64,000 bases of DNA from contig NZ_WHOS01000016.1 of assembly GCF_013340935.1 (NCBI RefSeq), positions 62,001-126,000 of the forward strand, written 5' to 3'. The stretch is from Azospirillum melinis. Its GTDB lineage: Bacteria > Pseudomonadota > Alphaproteobacteria > Azospirillales > Azospirillaceae. The stretch's first letter is position 1, and every line of letters begins with the position of its first letter. A program made the translations under genes and the position numbers. This document shows positions 40,823-51,561 of this stretch, one piece after another. A model generated the notes under the pieces. The model was not told the origin of the DNA, ran no database searches, and was given only the letters and a program-made list of their open reading frames with translations.

Positions 40823-42080
40823 TGTCGTCCTGAAGACCGATGGCCCTGAGATCGTCACCTTCGGCTGCCGCCTGAACACCTACGAGTCCGAGGTGATGCG
40901 CAACCATGTGCGCAGCGCCGGGCTGGACGACGTGGTGATCGTCAACACCTGCGCCGTGACGTCGGAAGCCGAACGGCAGGCGCGGCAGACCATCCGCAAG
41001 CTGCGCCGCGAGCGGCCCGACGCCCGCATCGTCGTCACCGGCTGTGCCGCGCAGATCGACCCGCAGCGCTTCGCGGCGATGCCGGAGGTCGATCAGGTCC
41101 TGGGCAACCAGGAAAAGCTCCAGCCGGAAAGCTGGGGCCTGCCGCCGGCCGAGAAGGTTCTGGTCAACGACATCATGTCGGTGAAGGAGACCGCTGGCCA
41201 CCTGATCGGCGGGTTCGAGGACCGCGCCCGCGCCTTCGTCCAGGTCCAGCAGGGCTGCGACCACCGCTGCACCTTCTGCATCATCCCCTATGGCCGCGGC
41301 CCCTCGCGCTCCGTCCCCATCGGCGGCATCGTCGAGCAGGTCCAGGCGCTGGTGAAGGCCGGCTACAACGAGGTGGTGCTGTCGGGCGTCGACATCACCA
41401 GCTATGGCCCCGACCTGCCGGGCTCCCCGTCGTTGGGGCAGATGGTGCGTCGGCTGCTGGCGCTGGTGCCGGAACTGCCGCGGCTGCGCCTGTCCTCCAT
41501 CGACTGCATCGAGATGGACGACGATCTCTGGCGCCTGATCGAGAACGAGCCGCGCCTGATGCCGCACCTGCACCTGTCGCTCCAGGCCGGTGACGACATG
41601 GTGCTGAAGCGGATGAAGCGCCGGCACGGACGCGCCGATTCAATCGCCTTCTGCGAGCGGGTCCGTTCGGTCCGACCCGACGTGGTGTTCGGCGCCGACT
41701 TCATCGCCGGTTTCCCGACGGAGACCGAGGAGATGTTCGAGAACACCATGCGGCTGGTGGAGGAATGCGGCCTGACCTGGCTGCATGTCTTCCCCTACAG
41801 CCCGCGCCCCGGCACGCCGGCCGCCCGCATGCCGCAGGTCGACGGCGCCGTCCGCAAGGAACGCGCCGCCCGCCTGCGCGCCGTCGGCGAAGCGGCGGAG
41901 GCCCGCACCCTGGCAGGCCTCGTCGGCCGTACCGCCACGGTGCTGGTGGAGAAGGACGATCTGGGCCGCACCGAGCATTTCGCCGCGATCCGCCTGGGCC
42001 GGATCCTCCCGCCCGGCTCGCTGGTGCCCGCCGCCATCACCGGCATCAAGGACGGCGTGCTGACCGGCACCCCGCTCTGA
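40812..42080 (+). CDS. mtaB: tRNA t6A37 methylthiotransferase MtaB
   Basis: Radical-SAM methylthiotransferase that turns t6A37 into ms2t6A in tRNAs reading ANN codons. The 422 residues start with the UPF0004 domain (VTFGCRLNTYESEVM, VIVNTCAVTSEAERQARQ, VVTGCAAQIDP) supplying three Cys. The radical-SAM triad is CDHRCTFCIIPYGRG. A TRAM-like C-terminus follows. The N-terminal GCRLN distinguishes MtaB from MiaB. It begins 11 bases before the DUF2442 stop. Confidence 0.94.
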   Translation: MPDDVVLKTDGPEIVTFGCRLNTYESEVMRNHVRSAGLDDVVIVNTCAVTSEAERQARQTIRKLRRERPDARIVVTGCAAQIDPQRFAAMPEVDQVLGNQEKLQPESWGLPPAEKVLVNDIMSVKETAGHLIGGFEDRARAFVQVQQGCDHRCTFCIIPYGRGPSRSVPIGGIVEQVQALVKAGYNEVVLSGVDITSYGPDLPGSPSLGQMVRRLLALVPELPRLRLSSIDCIEMDDDLWRLIENEPRLMPHLHLSLQAGDDMVLKRMKRRHGRADSIAFCERVRSVRPDVVFGADFIAGFPTETEEMFENTMRLVEECGLTWLHVFPYSPRPGTPAARMPQVDGAVRKERAARLRAVGEAAEARTLAGLVGRTATVLVEKDDLGRTEHFAAIRLGRILPPGSLVPAAITGIKDGVLTGTPL

Positions 42081-42102
42081 CCCCTCTTATAGTGGACACT
42101 CC

Positions 42103-43431
<1,329 letters not shown>

Positions 43432-43551
43432 TCGGCGGGGCCTCTCCGGACGGGGCCTGAATGGCTCTGCATCGGCCTGAATGGGTAAGCACCGGGGGTT
43501 GGCCGAAATTCGGCCTTCCCAGCCGGTCGTTCGTACCCCATCTTTGTCGAC

Positions 43552-45060
43552 ATGACTGATAAAGCCCCGTTCCAGCCCGGTTCGGCCGGGCGCTTCACCG
43601 ATGCCAAAGCAGCACTGGCCTGCGTGCGCGACATTTACGAGCGCAACACCGCCTACCTGCGCGACCGTTTCGCCGCATATACACAGGGCGATGAGGAAGG
43701 CGGGCGGAACCGGGCCTATTACCCCTATGTGCGGCTGACCGCCGTATCGGGGGCCGCAGTCGATACCCGGCTGTCCTACGGCTTCGTCGAGGGGGTCGGC
43801 GTCCATTCCATCACGGTGACGCGGCCCGACCTGTTCGAGCGCTATCTGCTGGAGCAGTTCACGCTTCTGCTGCGCAACCACGGCGTCCCGCTGGAGGTCG
43901 GTGTCAGCGAGGAGGCGATCCCGATCCACTTCGCCTTTCCCAACGGCATGTATGTGGAAGGCGACCTGCCGCCCGACCGGCTGACCAAGCTGCCTGACCT
44001 GTTCGACCTGCCCGATCTGGCGCGGATGGACGACACCATCGTCAACGGCACCTTTGACGGCGGGCCGGACGCGGTGAAGCCGCTGGCTCTGTTCACCGCT
44101 CCCCGGGTGGATTTCTCGCTGCACCGGCTGCGCCATTACACGGCGACCGCGCCGGAGCATTTCCAGAACTTCGTCCTGTTCACCAACTACCAGTTCTATG
44201 TCGACGAGTTCATCCGGCTGTCGCGCGAGGTCATGGAGCCGACCGGCGACGCCGATCTGGCGGCCTACCGTGCGCAGTATGACAGCTTCGTCGAGCCGGG
44301 CGACATCGTCACCACCAACCAGAATCTGGGCGGCACGGTGGATGCCCCGGCGGCCAGGCTGATGCGCATGCCGCAGATGCCGGCCTACCACCTGAAACGG
44401 CCGGACGGCAACGGCATCACGCTGGTGAACATCGGCGTCGGTCCGTCGAACGCCAAGACGATCACCGACCACATCGCGGTGCTGCGCCCGCATGCCTGGC
44501 TGATGCTGGGCCACTGCGCCGGGCTGCGGCACACCCAGCGGCTGGGCGATTACGTGCTGGCGCACGGCTATGTCCGCGAGGACCATGTGCTGGATGCCGA
44601 CCTGCCCTTGTGGGTGCCGGTGCCGGCCCTGGCCGAGGTTCAGCGCGCGCTGGAGACGGCGGTGGAGCGGGTGACCGGGCTGTCGGGTTTCGACCTGAAG
44701 AGCATCATGCGCACCGGCACGGTGGCGACCATCGACAACCGGAACTGGGAACTGCGCGACCACCGCGAGCCGCTGATGCGGTTCAGCCAGAGCCGCGCCA
44801 TCGCGCTGGACATGGAAAGCGCAACGATCGCCGCCAACGGCTTCCGCTTCCGCGTGCCGTACGGGACGTTGCTGTGCGTGTCGGACAAGCCGATGCATGG
44901 GCAGTTGAAGCTGCCGGGCATGGCCGACCGCTTCTATCGCGAGCGGGTCGACCAGCATCTGAAGATCGGCGTGCTGGCGATGGAACTGCTGCGCGAGCAC
45001 GGGATGGAAACGCTGCACTCCCGCAAGCTGCGCAGCCTGGCGGAAGTGGCGTTCCAGTAA
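43552..45060 (+). CDS. amn: AMP nucleosidase
   Basis: Hydrolyses AMP to adenine and ribose 5-phosphate, tuning the adenylate pool. The 502-residue product is close to E. coli Amn (about 484). The N-terminal AMP-nucleosidase domain has YPYVRLTAVSG; the C-terminal phosphorylase-like domain has VNIGVGPSNAKTITDHIA, MLGHCAGLRHTQRLGDYVLA and ALDMESATIAANGFRFRVPYGT. A long hairpin follows. Confidence 0.95.
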   Translation: MTDKAPFQPGSAGRFTDAKAALACVRDIYERNTAYLRDRFAAYTQGDEEGGRNRAYYPYVRLTAVSGAAVDTRLSYGFVEGVGVHSITVTRPDLFERYLLEQFTLLLRNHGVPLEVGVSEEAIPIHFAFPNGMYVEGDLPPDRLTKLPDLFDLPDLARMDDTIVNGTFDGGPDAVKPLALFTAPRVDFSLHRLRHYTATAPEHFQNFVLFTNYQFYVDEFIRLSREVMEPTGDADLAAYRAQYDSFVEPGDIVTTNQNLGGTVDAPAARLMRMPQMPAYHLKRPDGNGITLVNIGVGPSNAKTITDHIAVLRPHAWLMLGHCAGLRHTQRLGDYVLAHGYVREDHVLDADLPLWVPVPALAEVQRALETAVERVTGLSGFDLKSIMRTGTVATIDNRNWELRDHREPLMRFSQSRAIALDMESATIAANGFRFRVPYGTLLCVSDKPMHGQLKLPGMADRFYRERVDQHLKIGVLAMELLREHGMETLHSRKLRSLAEVAFQ

Positions 45061-45063
45061 CGC

Positions 45064-45092
45064 ATGGGGGCGGGTGCGATACCCGCCCCCAT
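45064..45092. terminator. Perfect 12-bp hairpin between convergent amn and azoR
   Basis: ATGGGGGCGGGT pairs perfectly with ACCCGCCCCCAT across a 5-base loop, 3 bp after the amn stop. No T-run follows, so it may work with Rho or as a transcript-end stabiliser rather than as a classical terminator. Confidence 0.6.
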
Positions 45093-45111
45093 CTCAGTCT
45101 TGGACCCAGCC

Positions 45112-45735
45112 TCAGGCAGCGGCCAGCAGGCTCTCGATTTCCTTAGTCGCGGCGGCCAGCGCCTTGTCCTTGGCTTCTTGACCCATGCTCACGCCCTCGG
45201 CGCGGATGAAGGTCACGTCGGTGATGCCGAAGAAGCCGAATACCGAGCGCAGATAGGCCTCCTGGTGGTCCAGACCGGCCAGCGCCGGGTTGGTCGAATA
45301 GACGCCGCCACGGCCCGAGGCCACGATCACGCGCTTGCCGCCGGCCAGACCCTCGGGACCCTTCTCGGTGTAGCGGAAGGTGCGGCCGGCCTGGGCGAGG
45401 CGGTCGATCCAGGCCTTCAGCTGCGTCGGGACGGAGAAGTTGTACATCGGCGCGCCGACCACGACGACGTCGGCCGCCAGGAACTCGTCGAGCAGGACAT
45501 TGGTCAGGGCCAGCTCTTCGCGCTGACGCTCGCTCAGCCCATCGACAACGCCGAGCTTGAGCACCGGCAGCAGCTCGCCGTCAAGATGGGCCGGCGGGTT
45601 GGCGGCGACGTCGCGGGTGACGACGGTGGCGGCCGGGTCGGCCTTCACCAGAGCCTCGACGATGGAGGCGGTCAGCTGGCGGGTGACGGAGAAGGTGCCG
45701 AGCGGGCTGGAGTCGACATGCAGGATCGTGGTCAT
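45112..45735 (-). CDS. azoR: FMN-dependent NADH-azoreductase / quinone reductase
   Basis: A 207-residue flavodoxin-like protein of the AzoR/AcpD family. LHVDSSPLGTFSVTRQLT forms the FMN phosphate site; VVVGAPMYNFSVPTQLKAWIDR and ASGRGGVYS are family signatures. It reduces azo dyes and quinones in vitro; the natural role is probably quinone detoxification. ATG at 45735. Confidence 0.94.
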   Translation of the reverse strand: MTTILHVDSSPLGTFSVTRQLTASIVEALVKADPAATVVTRDVAANPPAHLDGELLPVLKLGVVDGLSERQREELALTNVLLDEFLAADVVVVGAPMYNFSVPTQLKAWIDRLAQAGRTFRYTEKGPEGLAGGKRVIVASGRGGVYSTNPALAGLDHQEAYLRSVFGFFGITDVTFIRAEGVSMGQEAKDKALAAATKEIESLLAAA

Positions 45736-45894
45736 GACGGAAGGAGCCTCTTGGTTGTTGCGGCCGTCTTCTCCGGCCGGGTTCTGACGCCCAAGATGCC
45801 CCTAACTTTTCCAGCGGTTAAGCCGGGTTCTGCGCGATAGATCGTCTCCGGCGAAGCAACAATCGACCGACTAGCGACAATGGGCCCGGCCGGA

Positions 45895-46665
45895 TCAGCG
45901 CGTCACCAGCGCCCCGCTGCGGAAGACCGCCATCTGGCCCGGCTGCATCACCGTCCAGGCCTCGTCCCTGGTCAGCGGACGGGTGGCGATGACGGTGACC
46001 ACGTCGTTGGGCGTCGTCTCCTGGGAGAAATCGACGCTCATGTCGGCATCGAGCAGGGTCGCGGCACCGAACGGCGCCTTGCGGGTCAGCCAGGCGAGGT
46101 TGGTGGCGCAGTGGCACCACAGATACCGCCCGTCGCTGAGCAGCATGTTGAAGACGCCGAGCGTTCCCAGATCGGCGGCCAGATGGCGGATCAGCTTCAT
46201 CAATCCGGCGGTGGTCTTCGGCGGCTCCGGATACTGCATGCGGATCTGGTCGAGCAGCCAGCAGAAGGCATGCTCGCTGTCGGTGCTGCCGACCGGCTCG
46301 TAGAAGGTCAGGATGCGGTCCTTGATACCCTTCAACTGTCCATTGTGGGCGAAGGTCCACATCCGCCCCCACAGCTCGCGGGTGAAGGGATGGGTGTTCT
46401 CCAGCGACACCCGGCCGCGGTTGGCGCGGCGGATGTGCGAGATCACCGTGCAGGACTTGATCGAATAGCGGCTGACCAGCCGTGCGATCTCCGACTCGGC
46501 GCTGGGGGCCGGGTCGTGGAAGGTGCGGCAGCCCTTCCCCTCATAGAAGGCGATGCCCCAGCCGTCGCGGTGCGGTCCGGTCTGCCCGCCACGGCGCATC
46601 AGGCCGGCGAAGCTGAAGCAGATATCCGTGGGCACGTTGGCGCTCATGCCCAGGAGTTCGCACAT
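45895..46665 (-). CDS. Class II glutamine amidotransferase (YafJ-like)
   Basis: A 256-residue Ntn-hydrolase. Cys2 ([10 protein letters not shown]) is the predicted catalytic nucleophile after Met removal. [36 protein letters not shown] and FAHNGQLKG are class II amidotransferase motifs. The whole protein is one glutaminase domain without a synthetase part, so the ammonia acceptor is unknown. ATG at 46665 is fixed by Cys2. A perfect 8-bp hairpin, GCTTGTCG/CGACAAGC, lies just upstream at 46682-46710. Confidence 0.88.
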   Translation of the reverse strand: MCELLGMSANVPTDICFSFAGLMRRGGQTGPHRDGWGIAFYEGKGCRTFHDPAPSAESEIARLVSRYSIKSCTVISHIRRANRGRVSLENTHPFTRELWGRMWTFAHNGQLKGIKDRILTFYEPVGSTDSEHAFCWLLDQIRMQYPEPPKTTAGLMKLIRHLAADLGTLGVFNMLLSDGRYLWCHCATNLAWLTRKAPFGAATLLDADMSVDFSQETTPNDVVTVIATRPLTRDEAWTVMQPGQMAVFRSGALVTR

Positions 46666-46780
46666 GATGTCCTCGTCCGCCGCTTGTCGTCGCCTTTTGG
46701 AGCGACAAGCTACGACAGGCCGTGCGCAAGGTCACGCGCTGACATGACCGGAGGCGGCATGCACGTCAGGGTTTCGGGCC

Positions 46781-47200
46781 TTATGGTTTCGGGCACGGCG
46801 GCATGTCCGGGCGCAGGCACCCCTCCATCTTCTGTGCCGGAACACCGCCGCCCAGCCCGATCCAGGCATCGACAAGGTCGGTCTCGAACCCGCAGTCGCG
46901 GCGGTCGCCGACCTGCATCAGCGGGCGGCGGATCAGCAGCGGACGCTCGACCATCGCGGCCAGCGCTTCGGCCTCGTCCATGCTCTCCGGCGCCACCTCG
47001 CCGTTCTTCACCGCCGGGGCGGCGCGGTTGAACCAGTCGGCCACCGGGCGGTCGCCGAAAAAGGGGCGGAGCGTCTCCGCCGTCCAGGGTTCGCTCAGCA
47101 GGTCGCGGGCGATGACGCGGTGGCCGGCCTGCTCCAGCAGGGCCTTCTGCCGGGCATTGCCGCCGCAGCCGGGCTTTTCGAAGAAAATCACGTCGGCCAT
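46781..47200 (-). CDS. ArsC-like nitrogenase-associated protein (DraB/NifO-like)
   Basis: A 139-residue thioredoxin-fold protein of the ArsC-related nitrogenase-associated family. The N-terminus is ADVIFFEKPGCGGNARQKALLEQAGH with a single redox-position Cys; PVADWFNRAAPAVKNGE and RPLLIRRPLMQ follow the ArsC pattern. It is third in the draT-draG order, as draB is in related diazotrophs; its function is unclear. ATG at 47200 sits 8 bases after GGAGGG; a nearer ATG at 47206 overlaps the draG stop and is a possible coupled start. Confidence 0.85.
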   Translation of the reverse strand: MADVIFFEKPGCGGNARQKALLEQAGHRVIARDLLSEPWTAETLRPFFGDRPVADWFNRAAPAVKNGEVAPESMDEAEALAAMVERPLLIRRPLMQVGDRRDCGFETDLVDAWIGLGGGVPAQKMEGCLRPDMPPCPKP

Positions 47201-47202
47201 GG

Positions 47203-48111
47203 TCATTTCCCTCCGAACAGCGGCGCGCGGGCCAGCAGCGCGTCGGTTTGCTGACAGATCTCGTCATGGACCTCGCGGTCCAGCTTGCGCAGCCAGCGCG
47301 GCGGGATCGACTCCACGCCATAGGTGGCGCCGGCCAGCATGCCGGCGATGGCGCCGGTGGTGTCGGCGTCGCCGCCCTGGTTGACCGTCTCCACCACGCA
47401 GGATTCGACCGAATCGGTCTGGAAGTAATAGTGGAAGACGGTCTGCACCGTATCGACGATGAAGGCGGTCGACAGGCCGCGGTAGGGTTCGAACTTGAAC
47501 TGGCGATGCCTGGCGATCAGGGCGTTCGCCTCCTCCCGCGCGGCGACGATGCCACCGCCCAGCACCAGCCGCCGCACCATCCGGCCCAGCGCGATCACCG
47601 CGGAATCGGACAGCTGGTTGCAGTGGGTGATGTGCGACTGTTCCACCGACCAGCGCTCAAAGGCGGCATCGTCGCCCAGCGTCGCCAGCGCCACCGGCAG
47701 GTTGCGCATCGCCGCCCCGTTGCCGGCATGGTATTCCGACTCCGGCTCCTCCAGCGTGCCATTCATGATGAAGCGGCGGATGCCGCGGCGTGTCGTGTCG
47801 CCGACGTCGACCGGCACCGACTTCAGCCAGATGGCGAACTCCTCGGCGGCGCGGCGGGCCTCCCACTGCGGCCCGGACAGGATGGCGCGGCCGAGATGGA
47901 GCGACATCTCGGTGTCGTCGGTCACCTGTCCGGCCGCCAGCTTCAGCCAGCCGCCGCCCTTGATGTGCTTGTGGACGCCATACTGGTGGGCGATCTCGCC
48001 CTTGGTCAGGAACTCCACCGTCGCTCCCAGCGCGTCGCCGCAGGCGAGGCCGAGATAGGCGCCGAGCGCCCTGGACCGGATTTCAGGCGTCAGTATCGTC
48101 GGATCGGTCAT
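47203..48111 (-). CDS. draG: ADP-ribosyl-(dinitrogen reductase) hydrolase
   Basis: Removes ADP-ribose from the modified Arg of NifH, reactivating nitrogenase when ammonium or darkness stress ends. The 302 residues match DraG length. Metal-binding acidic motifs are VTDDTEMSLHLG near residue 60 and GGDADTTGAIAGMLAG near residue 245, which hold the dinuclear Mn centre; LACGDALGATVEF is also conserved. ATG at 48111 is preferred; the open frame upstream runs back into draT. It lies 76 bp after the draT stop. Confidence 0.95.
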   Translation of the reverse strand: MTDPTILTPEIRSRALGAYLGLACGDALGATVEFLTKGEIAHQYGVHKHIKGGGWLKLAAGQVTDDTEMSLHLGRAILSGPQWEARRAAEEFAIWLKSVPVDVGDTTRRGIRRFIMNGTLEEPESEYHAGNGAAMRNLPVALATLGDDAAFERWSVEQSHITHCNQLSDSAVIALGRMVRRLVLGGGIVAAREEANALIARHRQFKFEPYRGLSTAFIVDTVQTVFHYYFQTDSVESCVVETVNQGGDADTTGAIAGMLAGATYGVESIPPRWLRKLDREVHDEICQQTDALLARAPLFGGK

Positions 48112-48187
48112 GCCGTTGGGCACAGGGTCCGTCCCTTCCTGGTGCGTCCCGCGAACGGCAGGCAAGCCGCCGCCGGACGTGAGGTTG

Positions 48188-49078
48188 TCAGAGAAGCGAC
48201 ACACCCACGCGATAGTCCCCGCCGATCACCAGATATTCTCCTTCTCCCTGGAAAGGGTAGCGCGGCAGGATGTCGCGGAAGAAGATCACCTTGGGCAGCG
48301 GCACCCACGCATCGAGGATGTAGTCGCCGAACTGGCCGGCGATGTCGCGGTTGATGGAAAAGGAACACAGGTTGTTCAGCCGCAGCACCGCGGTGCGCTT
48401 GTCCGGCCGGGCGACGATGTGGTGTTCCTCGAAATCGTTGACGCCGCGGTAGAGGCGGATGTGCGAGGCCCAGTTGGGCATCGGCGCGTCGGGCCAGCCG
48501 CGGCGGATCGTCCACTGGCAGAACTCGTACAGAAGGTCGAGCTGCAGGTGGATGTTGTTGTTGTGGAAGCGGGTCGACTGCTTCTGCTCGCCATAGGCGG
48601 CCCAGGCATCGGAGGCGAAGCGGCGGAGCGGCTCGCCATGGAAGGTCGGCAGCAGGCCGAAGCGGCTCTCCACCCAGCCCTTCAGCACCGCACCCTCCGC
48701 CCGGTTGCTGTCGAACATCCAGCCCTTCAGCAGGCGCAGGTAGCTGGCACGGAAGCGCCGTTTGCCGTCCCGCCCCTCGGTCCCGGAGAAGTCGGGATTC
48801 ACCCCGAACACTCCGGCCATATGGCGCTGGAAGATGTCGGAGGCCGTCGGCGCATCGCGGCACTCGTCCAGCGCTTCGAACAGGGCAGCGTGGTCGCTGC
48901 GGGTGGCGCCGATGCGCAGGCGCCGCGGTTCGTCATTGTAGGCTTCGCCGCACAGGGCGGCGGCCGGCACATTGACGAGGTTGGTGCGGTGCGCGCGCAA
49001 CGCCAGCGGCGAATCGGGCGGCAGGACGGACTCCGGCGTCCGCCCCGTCACATCGCTCGTCACCACCCCGTCCGCCAC
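48188..49078 (-). CDS. draT: NAD+-dinitrogen-reductase ADP-D-ribosyltransferase
   Basis: Transfers ADP-ribose from NAD+ to the conserved Arg of NifH (Arg104 here), switching nitrogenase off. Recognised by RTNLVNVPAAALCGEAYNDEP, LRLLKGWMFDSNRAEGAVLKGWVESRFGLLPTFHG, LQLDLLYEFCQWTIRRGWP and HIRLYRGVNDFEEH, each shown in parts of the family alignment. The start is uncertain. GTG at 49078 (296 aa) has a GCGGAG site upstream and lies downstream of an AT-rich promoter-like stretch; GTG at 49063 is an alternative. An upstream ATG at 49183 would place 35 odd residues over that stretch. Followed by draG. Confidence 0.9.
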   Translation of the reverse strand: MADGVVTSDVTGRTPESVLPPDSPLALRAHRTNLVNVPAAALCGEAYNDEPRRLRIGATRSDHAALFEALDECRDAPTASDIFQRHMAGVFGVNPDFSGTEGRDGKRRFRASYLRLLKGWMFDSNRAEGAVLKGWVESRFGLLPTFHGEPLRRFASDAWAAYGEQKQSTRFHNNNIHLQLDLLYEFCQWTIRRGWPDAPMPNWASHIRLYRGVNDFEEHHIVARPDKRTAVLRLNNLCSFSINRDIAGQFGDYILDAWVPLPKVIFFRDILPRYPFQGEGEYLVIGGDYRVGVSLL

Positions 49079-49109
49079 GCCGTTCCGCTCCGCCGCAATG
49101 TCATTACTT

Positions 49110-49130
49110 CTTATATGGATATTGTATAAG
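49110..49130. promoter_or_regulatory. AT-rich dyad in the draT upstream region
   Basis: CTTATA-N9-TATAAG is a perfect 6-bp inverted repeat within the only AT-rich stretch between draT and the divergent unknown gene. It is a plausible promoter or regulator site for draT. No NifA site or -24/-12 element was found here. Confidence 0.4.
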
Positions 49131-49263
49131 CCGGCGCGTGCCAAGCCTTCACCGCCGCAACCGGCCAAGGCGTGTCGCCGCATGTCGCAACATTGTCCAT
49201 TTGAAGCCGAACGATCCGTCCCCATACTCTGTACAGCGACGCTTACGATCCGGCGGCACCCGC

Positions 49264-50550
49264 ATGGCCTTCTGGCCGACCAAATATGACGACAGCCGGC
49301 GCCGGCGCACTCCGCCGCTGCCCACCCCAGTGCCTGCCCGCACGCCCGTCGAAACAACGACCATCAGCGGTCCGCCGCGCGGCGTGGCGGAGGCCCGGAC
49401 CGCCCTGCGGCTGGCCCAGCTTCTGCGCGGGACGATCACTCCCCTGCGCGGCGACACGGTGCTCGAAATCCTGGAACCGCACCGGCCGCGTCTGGTGCCC
49501 AAGCCGGTCAACCCGCTGCCGGCATTGGTCGGCAAGCCGCAGGGCCAGATGGTCGACGCGCTGCTGCGGCCGATCGGGCAGATCGTCACCGATGTGCTGT
49601 TGCCGGGGGTGCGCGATCACCTGATCGACCGGCTGGTGGCCGGCCGCACCGACCATGAGGAAAGCCTGCCGGGCGCCGTCGACCTTGCCGAAGCGATGCG
49701 GGCACTGGTCGGCCGGATGCGCGGCGCCGGCAAGGGCCATCTCCAGGCCGTCATCGCCGCCATCGGGACCGATGCCCGCACCACGGCCGACGCGCTGACC
49801 AGGGACAGCCGCCCCATCGACGTCGGCGGCATCGACCGGCTGGCCCGCGCCCTGCTGCGCTTCGAGGTGCGGCGGATGGCATTGGAGGCGCTGGGCGGCG
49901 GCAGCGCCTTGCAGGATGTCGTCTATCAGTCGCGGCGGCTGGCCCGCTATTCCCTGCGCCGCGCCACCGAGGCGATCGAGGGCTTCGTCGCCGACCGCGG
50001 GCTGAAGACGCTGCATGCCAGCCTCGCCACCCTGGCCCAGGCCGACGGGCTGATCGTCATCGCGCTGCGCAATCTGGATGACCAGGAGGAGACAAAGGAG
50101 GAGTCCGGCCCCTTCGTCGAGCCGGCCGACCGCAAGGCGATGAACGACTGGCTGTCGGCGGCATGGCGCCTTTCCGACACATTGTTCGACCTTGTTGGCA
50201 AGGCCGCGGCCGGCGGCGAGTTGGACGATCTGCTGTTCGCGGCATTGCTGCGGCAACTGCGCAGCCTGCATCACTTCTGCGCCGACCTGACCCACGCCGG
50301 CCGGCCGGCGACGCTCGACACGCTGAAGCAACGGTTGGTCGAGCGCACGGAAGCCTTGGCGAAGCTGACCGGAGAACGGCTGATCGAAACGATGCTCCGC
50401 CGCCCCACCGATGCGGCCTCGGCACGGCGCCTGCTGGGGCGGGGGCAGTCGCTGGCCCAGCTTCTCCACGACATGGGCCTCGACGGGGAGCTGGAGGAGT
50501 TGGCCATGCATCTGGTCATGGCCCGCGAGGCCCTGGCACACAACGGCTGA
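49264..50550 (+). CDS. Unrecognised helical protein divergent from draT
   Basis: A 428-residue soluble protein I cannot assign. Residues 1-40 are basic and Pro-rich (DDSRRRRTPPLPTPVPA). The rest is mainly amphipathic helix with Arg/Leu/Ala repeats, including LRGDTVLEILEPHRPRLVPK, LLRPIGQIVTDVLLPGVRDHL and LARALLRFEVRRMALEAL. Residues about 275-300 contain the acidic stretch LDDQEETKEES. No signal peptide, membrane helix or catalytic motif is seen. Codon use matches the neighbours. Its position between draT and nifH may be meaningful or incidental. Confidence 0.75.
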   Translation: MAFWPTKYDDSRRRRTPPLPTPVPARTPVETTTISGPPRGVAEARTALRLAQLLRGTITPLRGDTVLEILEPHRPRLVPKPVNPLPALVGKPQGQMVDALLRPIGQIVTDVLLPGVRDHLIDRLVAGRTDHEESLPGAVDLAEAMRALVGRMRGAGKGHLQAVIAAIGTDARTTADALTRDSRPIDVGGIDRLARALLRFEVRRMALEALGGGSALQDVVYQSRRLARYSLRRATEAIEGFVADRGLKTLHASLATLAQADGLIVIALRNLDDQEETKEESGPFVEPADRKAMNDWLSAAWRLSDTLFDLVGKAAAGGELDDLLFAALLRQLRSLHHFCADLTHAGRPATLDTLKQRLVERTEALAKLTGERLIETMLRRPTDAASARRLLGRGQSLAQLLHDMGLDGELEELAMHLVMAREALAHNG

Positions 50551-50637
50551 AACGCCCGGTATCGGCTGCCCGGACCGGCGCCCGCCGCGCGTTTCGCCCG
50601 TTTGCGAGAAGCACGGCGGGAAACGGAGCGACCGCGC

Positions 50638-51561
50638 CTATCGGCGCTCACCAGCGAGCGCGGGCGACAGCGGCTTCGGAAAGTCGGGATTTTCCGAAGC
50701 TGGTACAAGTCCCAACTCCCCGGCCACCCTTCGCATGGCTTCCACCGCGTCCCGTCGCTTCATGCACCGCCACCCCGCTTCCGCCAGGGCTTCCCGCCGC
50801 TCGTCATCCGCAATCAGCCCGCAGGCAGCCTCGACCAGTTCCTCGTAAGGGGCGCAGGCCAGGCCGCCCAGCAGGTCGGGGTCGATCTCGGTTCCGGGAT
50901 GGCGTTCGGTCAGCACCGCCTTGCGGTTCGACAGCATGTGGGAGACGCGCACGATCTCGAAAATGCCCGCCTCGTAGTAATGCAGGTTCAAAATCAGCTT
51001 CGCGTCGGCGACGAATTGGTCGCGGAGCGCCCCGTAATAATGTTCAAGGCTGACCACGGTCAAGCCACGCCTGCCCAGCGCGTCGAGGATCGCGCTGCGG
51101 CGCTGGTTCACGGCTCCATAGAACAGCACATCGATGCCGGGGGATGGGCTGTTCGGGATCCGGGTCATCTCGTCCATATGCCCGATGGGGACATACTGTG
51201 CATGGATGCCCATCCCGGCCAGATCGGCAATGTTGCGGTGGCTGTAATCCCAAACCGTGCAGCGGCGCAGGAGATCCGGGTAATGGGCATTGCGCGGGTG
51301 CAGCGTGCAGATCTGCTCCAGATTGTAAATGATGGATGTGCCTGGCAGGCGGCTGCCTTCCTCCGGCGTCAGGTCGATGGCGCCCAGAATGATGGCGCGT
51401 CTCTGGCGCTTGAGCTTGTTGATGGCGATCTCCGCATCGGCCCCCAGGCGGCGCAGCGCGAAGCGCAGCGTTTCCGCAACCTCCGCAAAAGCACTGGCGC
51501 CAACGTCGGCCATGCCGTTCTTCTTGATGATGACAATGTCGATGCCGGTCCCGTGTGCCAT
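50638..51561 (-). CDS. CgeB-like glycosyltransferase (GT-B type), unassigned
   Basis: A 307-residue cytoplasmic protein. The C-terminal half follows the CgeB/GT1 pattern: IDVLFYGAVNQRRSAILDAL, LILNLHYYEAGIFEIVRVSHMLSN, with the acidic pair seven to eight residues apart that contacts the nucleotide sugar, and then the C-terminal helices ALAEAGWRCMKRRDAVEAMRRV. The N-terminal half begins IDIVIIKKNGMADVGASAFAEVAETLRFAL. Substrates are unknown. ATG at 51561 is used. It is transcribed away from nifH; the 481-bp gap between them contains the nifH control region. Confidence 0.65.
   Translation of the reverse strand: MAHGTGIDIVIIKKNGMADVGASAFAEVAETLRFALRRLGADAEIAINKLKRQRRAIILGAIDLTPEEGSRLPGTSIIYNLEQICTLHPRNAHYPDLLRRCTVWDYSHRNIADLAGMGIHAQYVPIGHMDEMTRIPNSPSPGIDVLFYGAVNQRRSAILDALGRRGLTVVSLEHYYGALRDQFVADAKLILNLHYYEAGIFEIVRVSHMLSNRKAVLTERHPGTEIDPDLLGGLACAPYEELVEAACGLIADDERREALAEAGWRCMKRRDAVEAMRRVAGELGLVPASENPDFPKPLSPALAGERR

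Noticed and set aside
49079..49183. N-terminal extension of draT to the ATG at 49183
   Set aside because: It would cover the only AT-rich, promoter-like stretch, and the added residues do not look like DraT; a GTG start at 49078 or 49063 is more likely.
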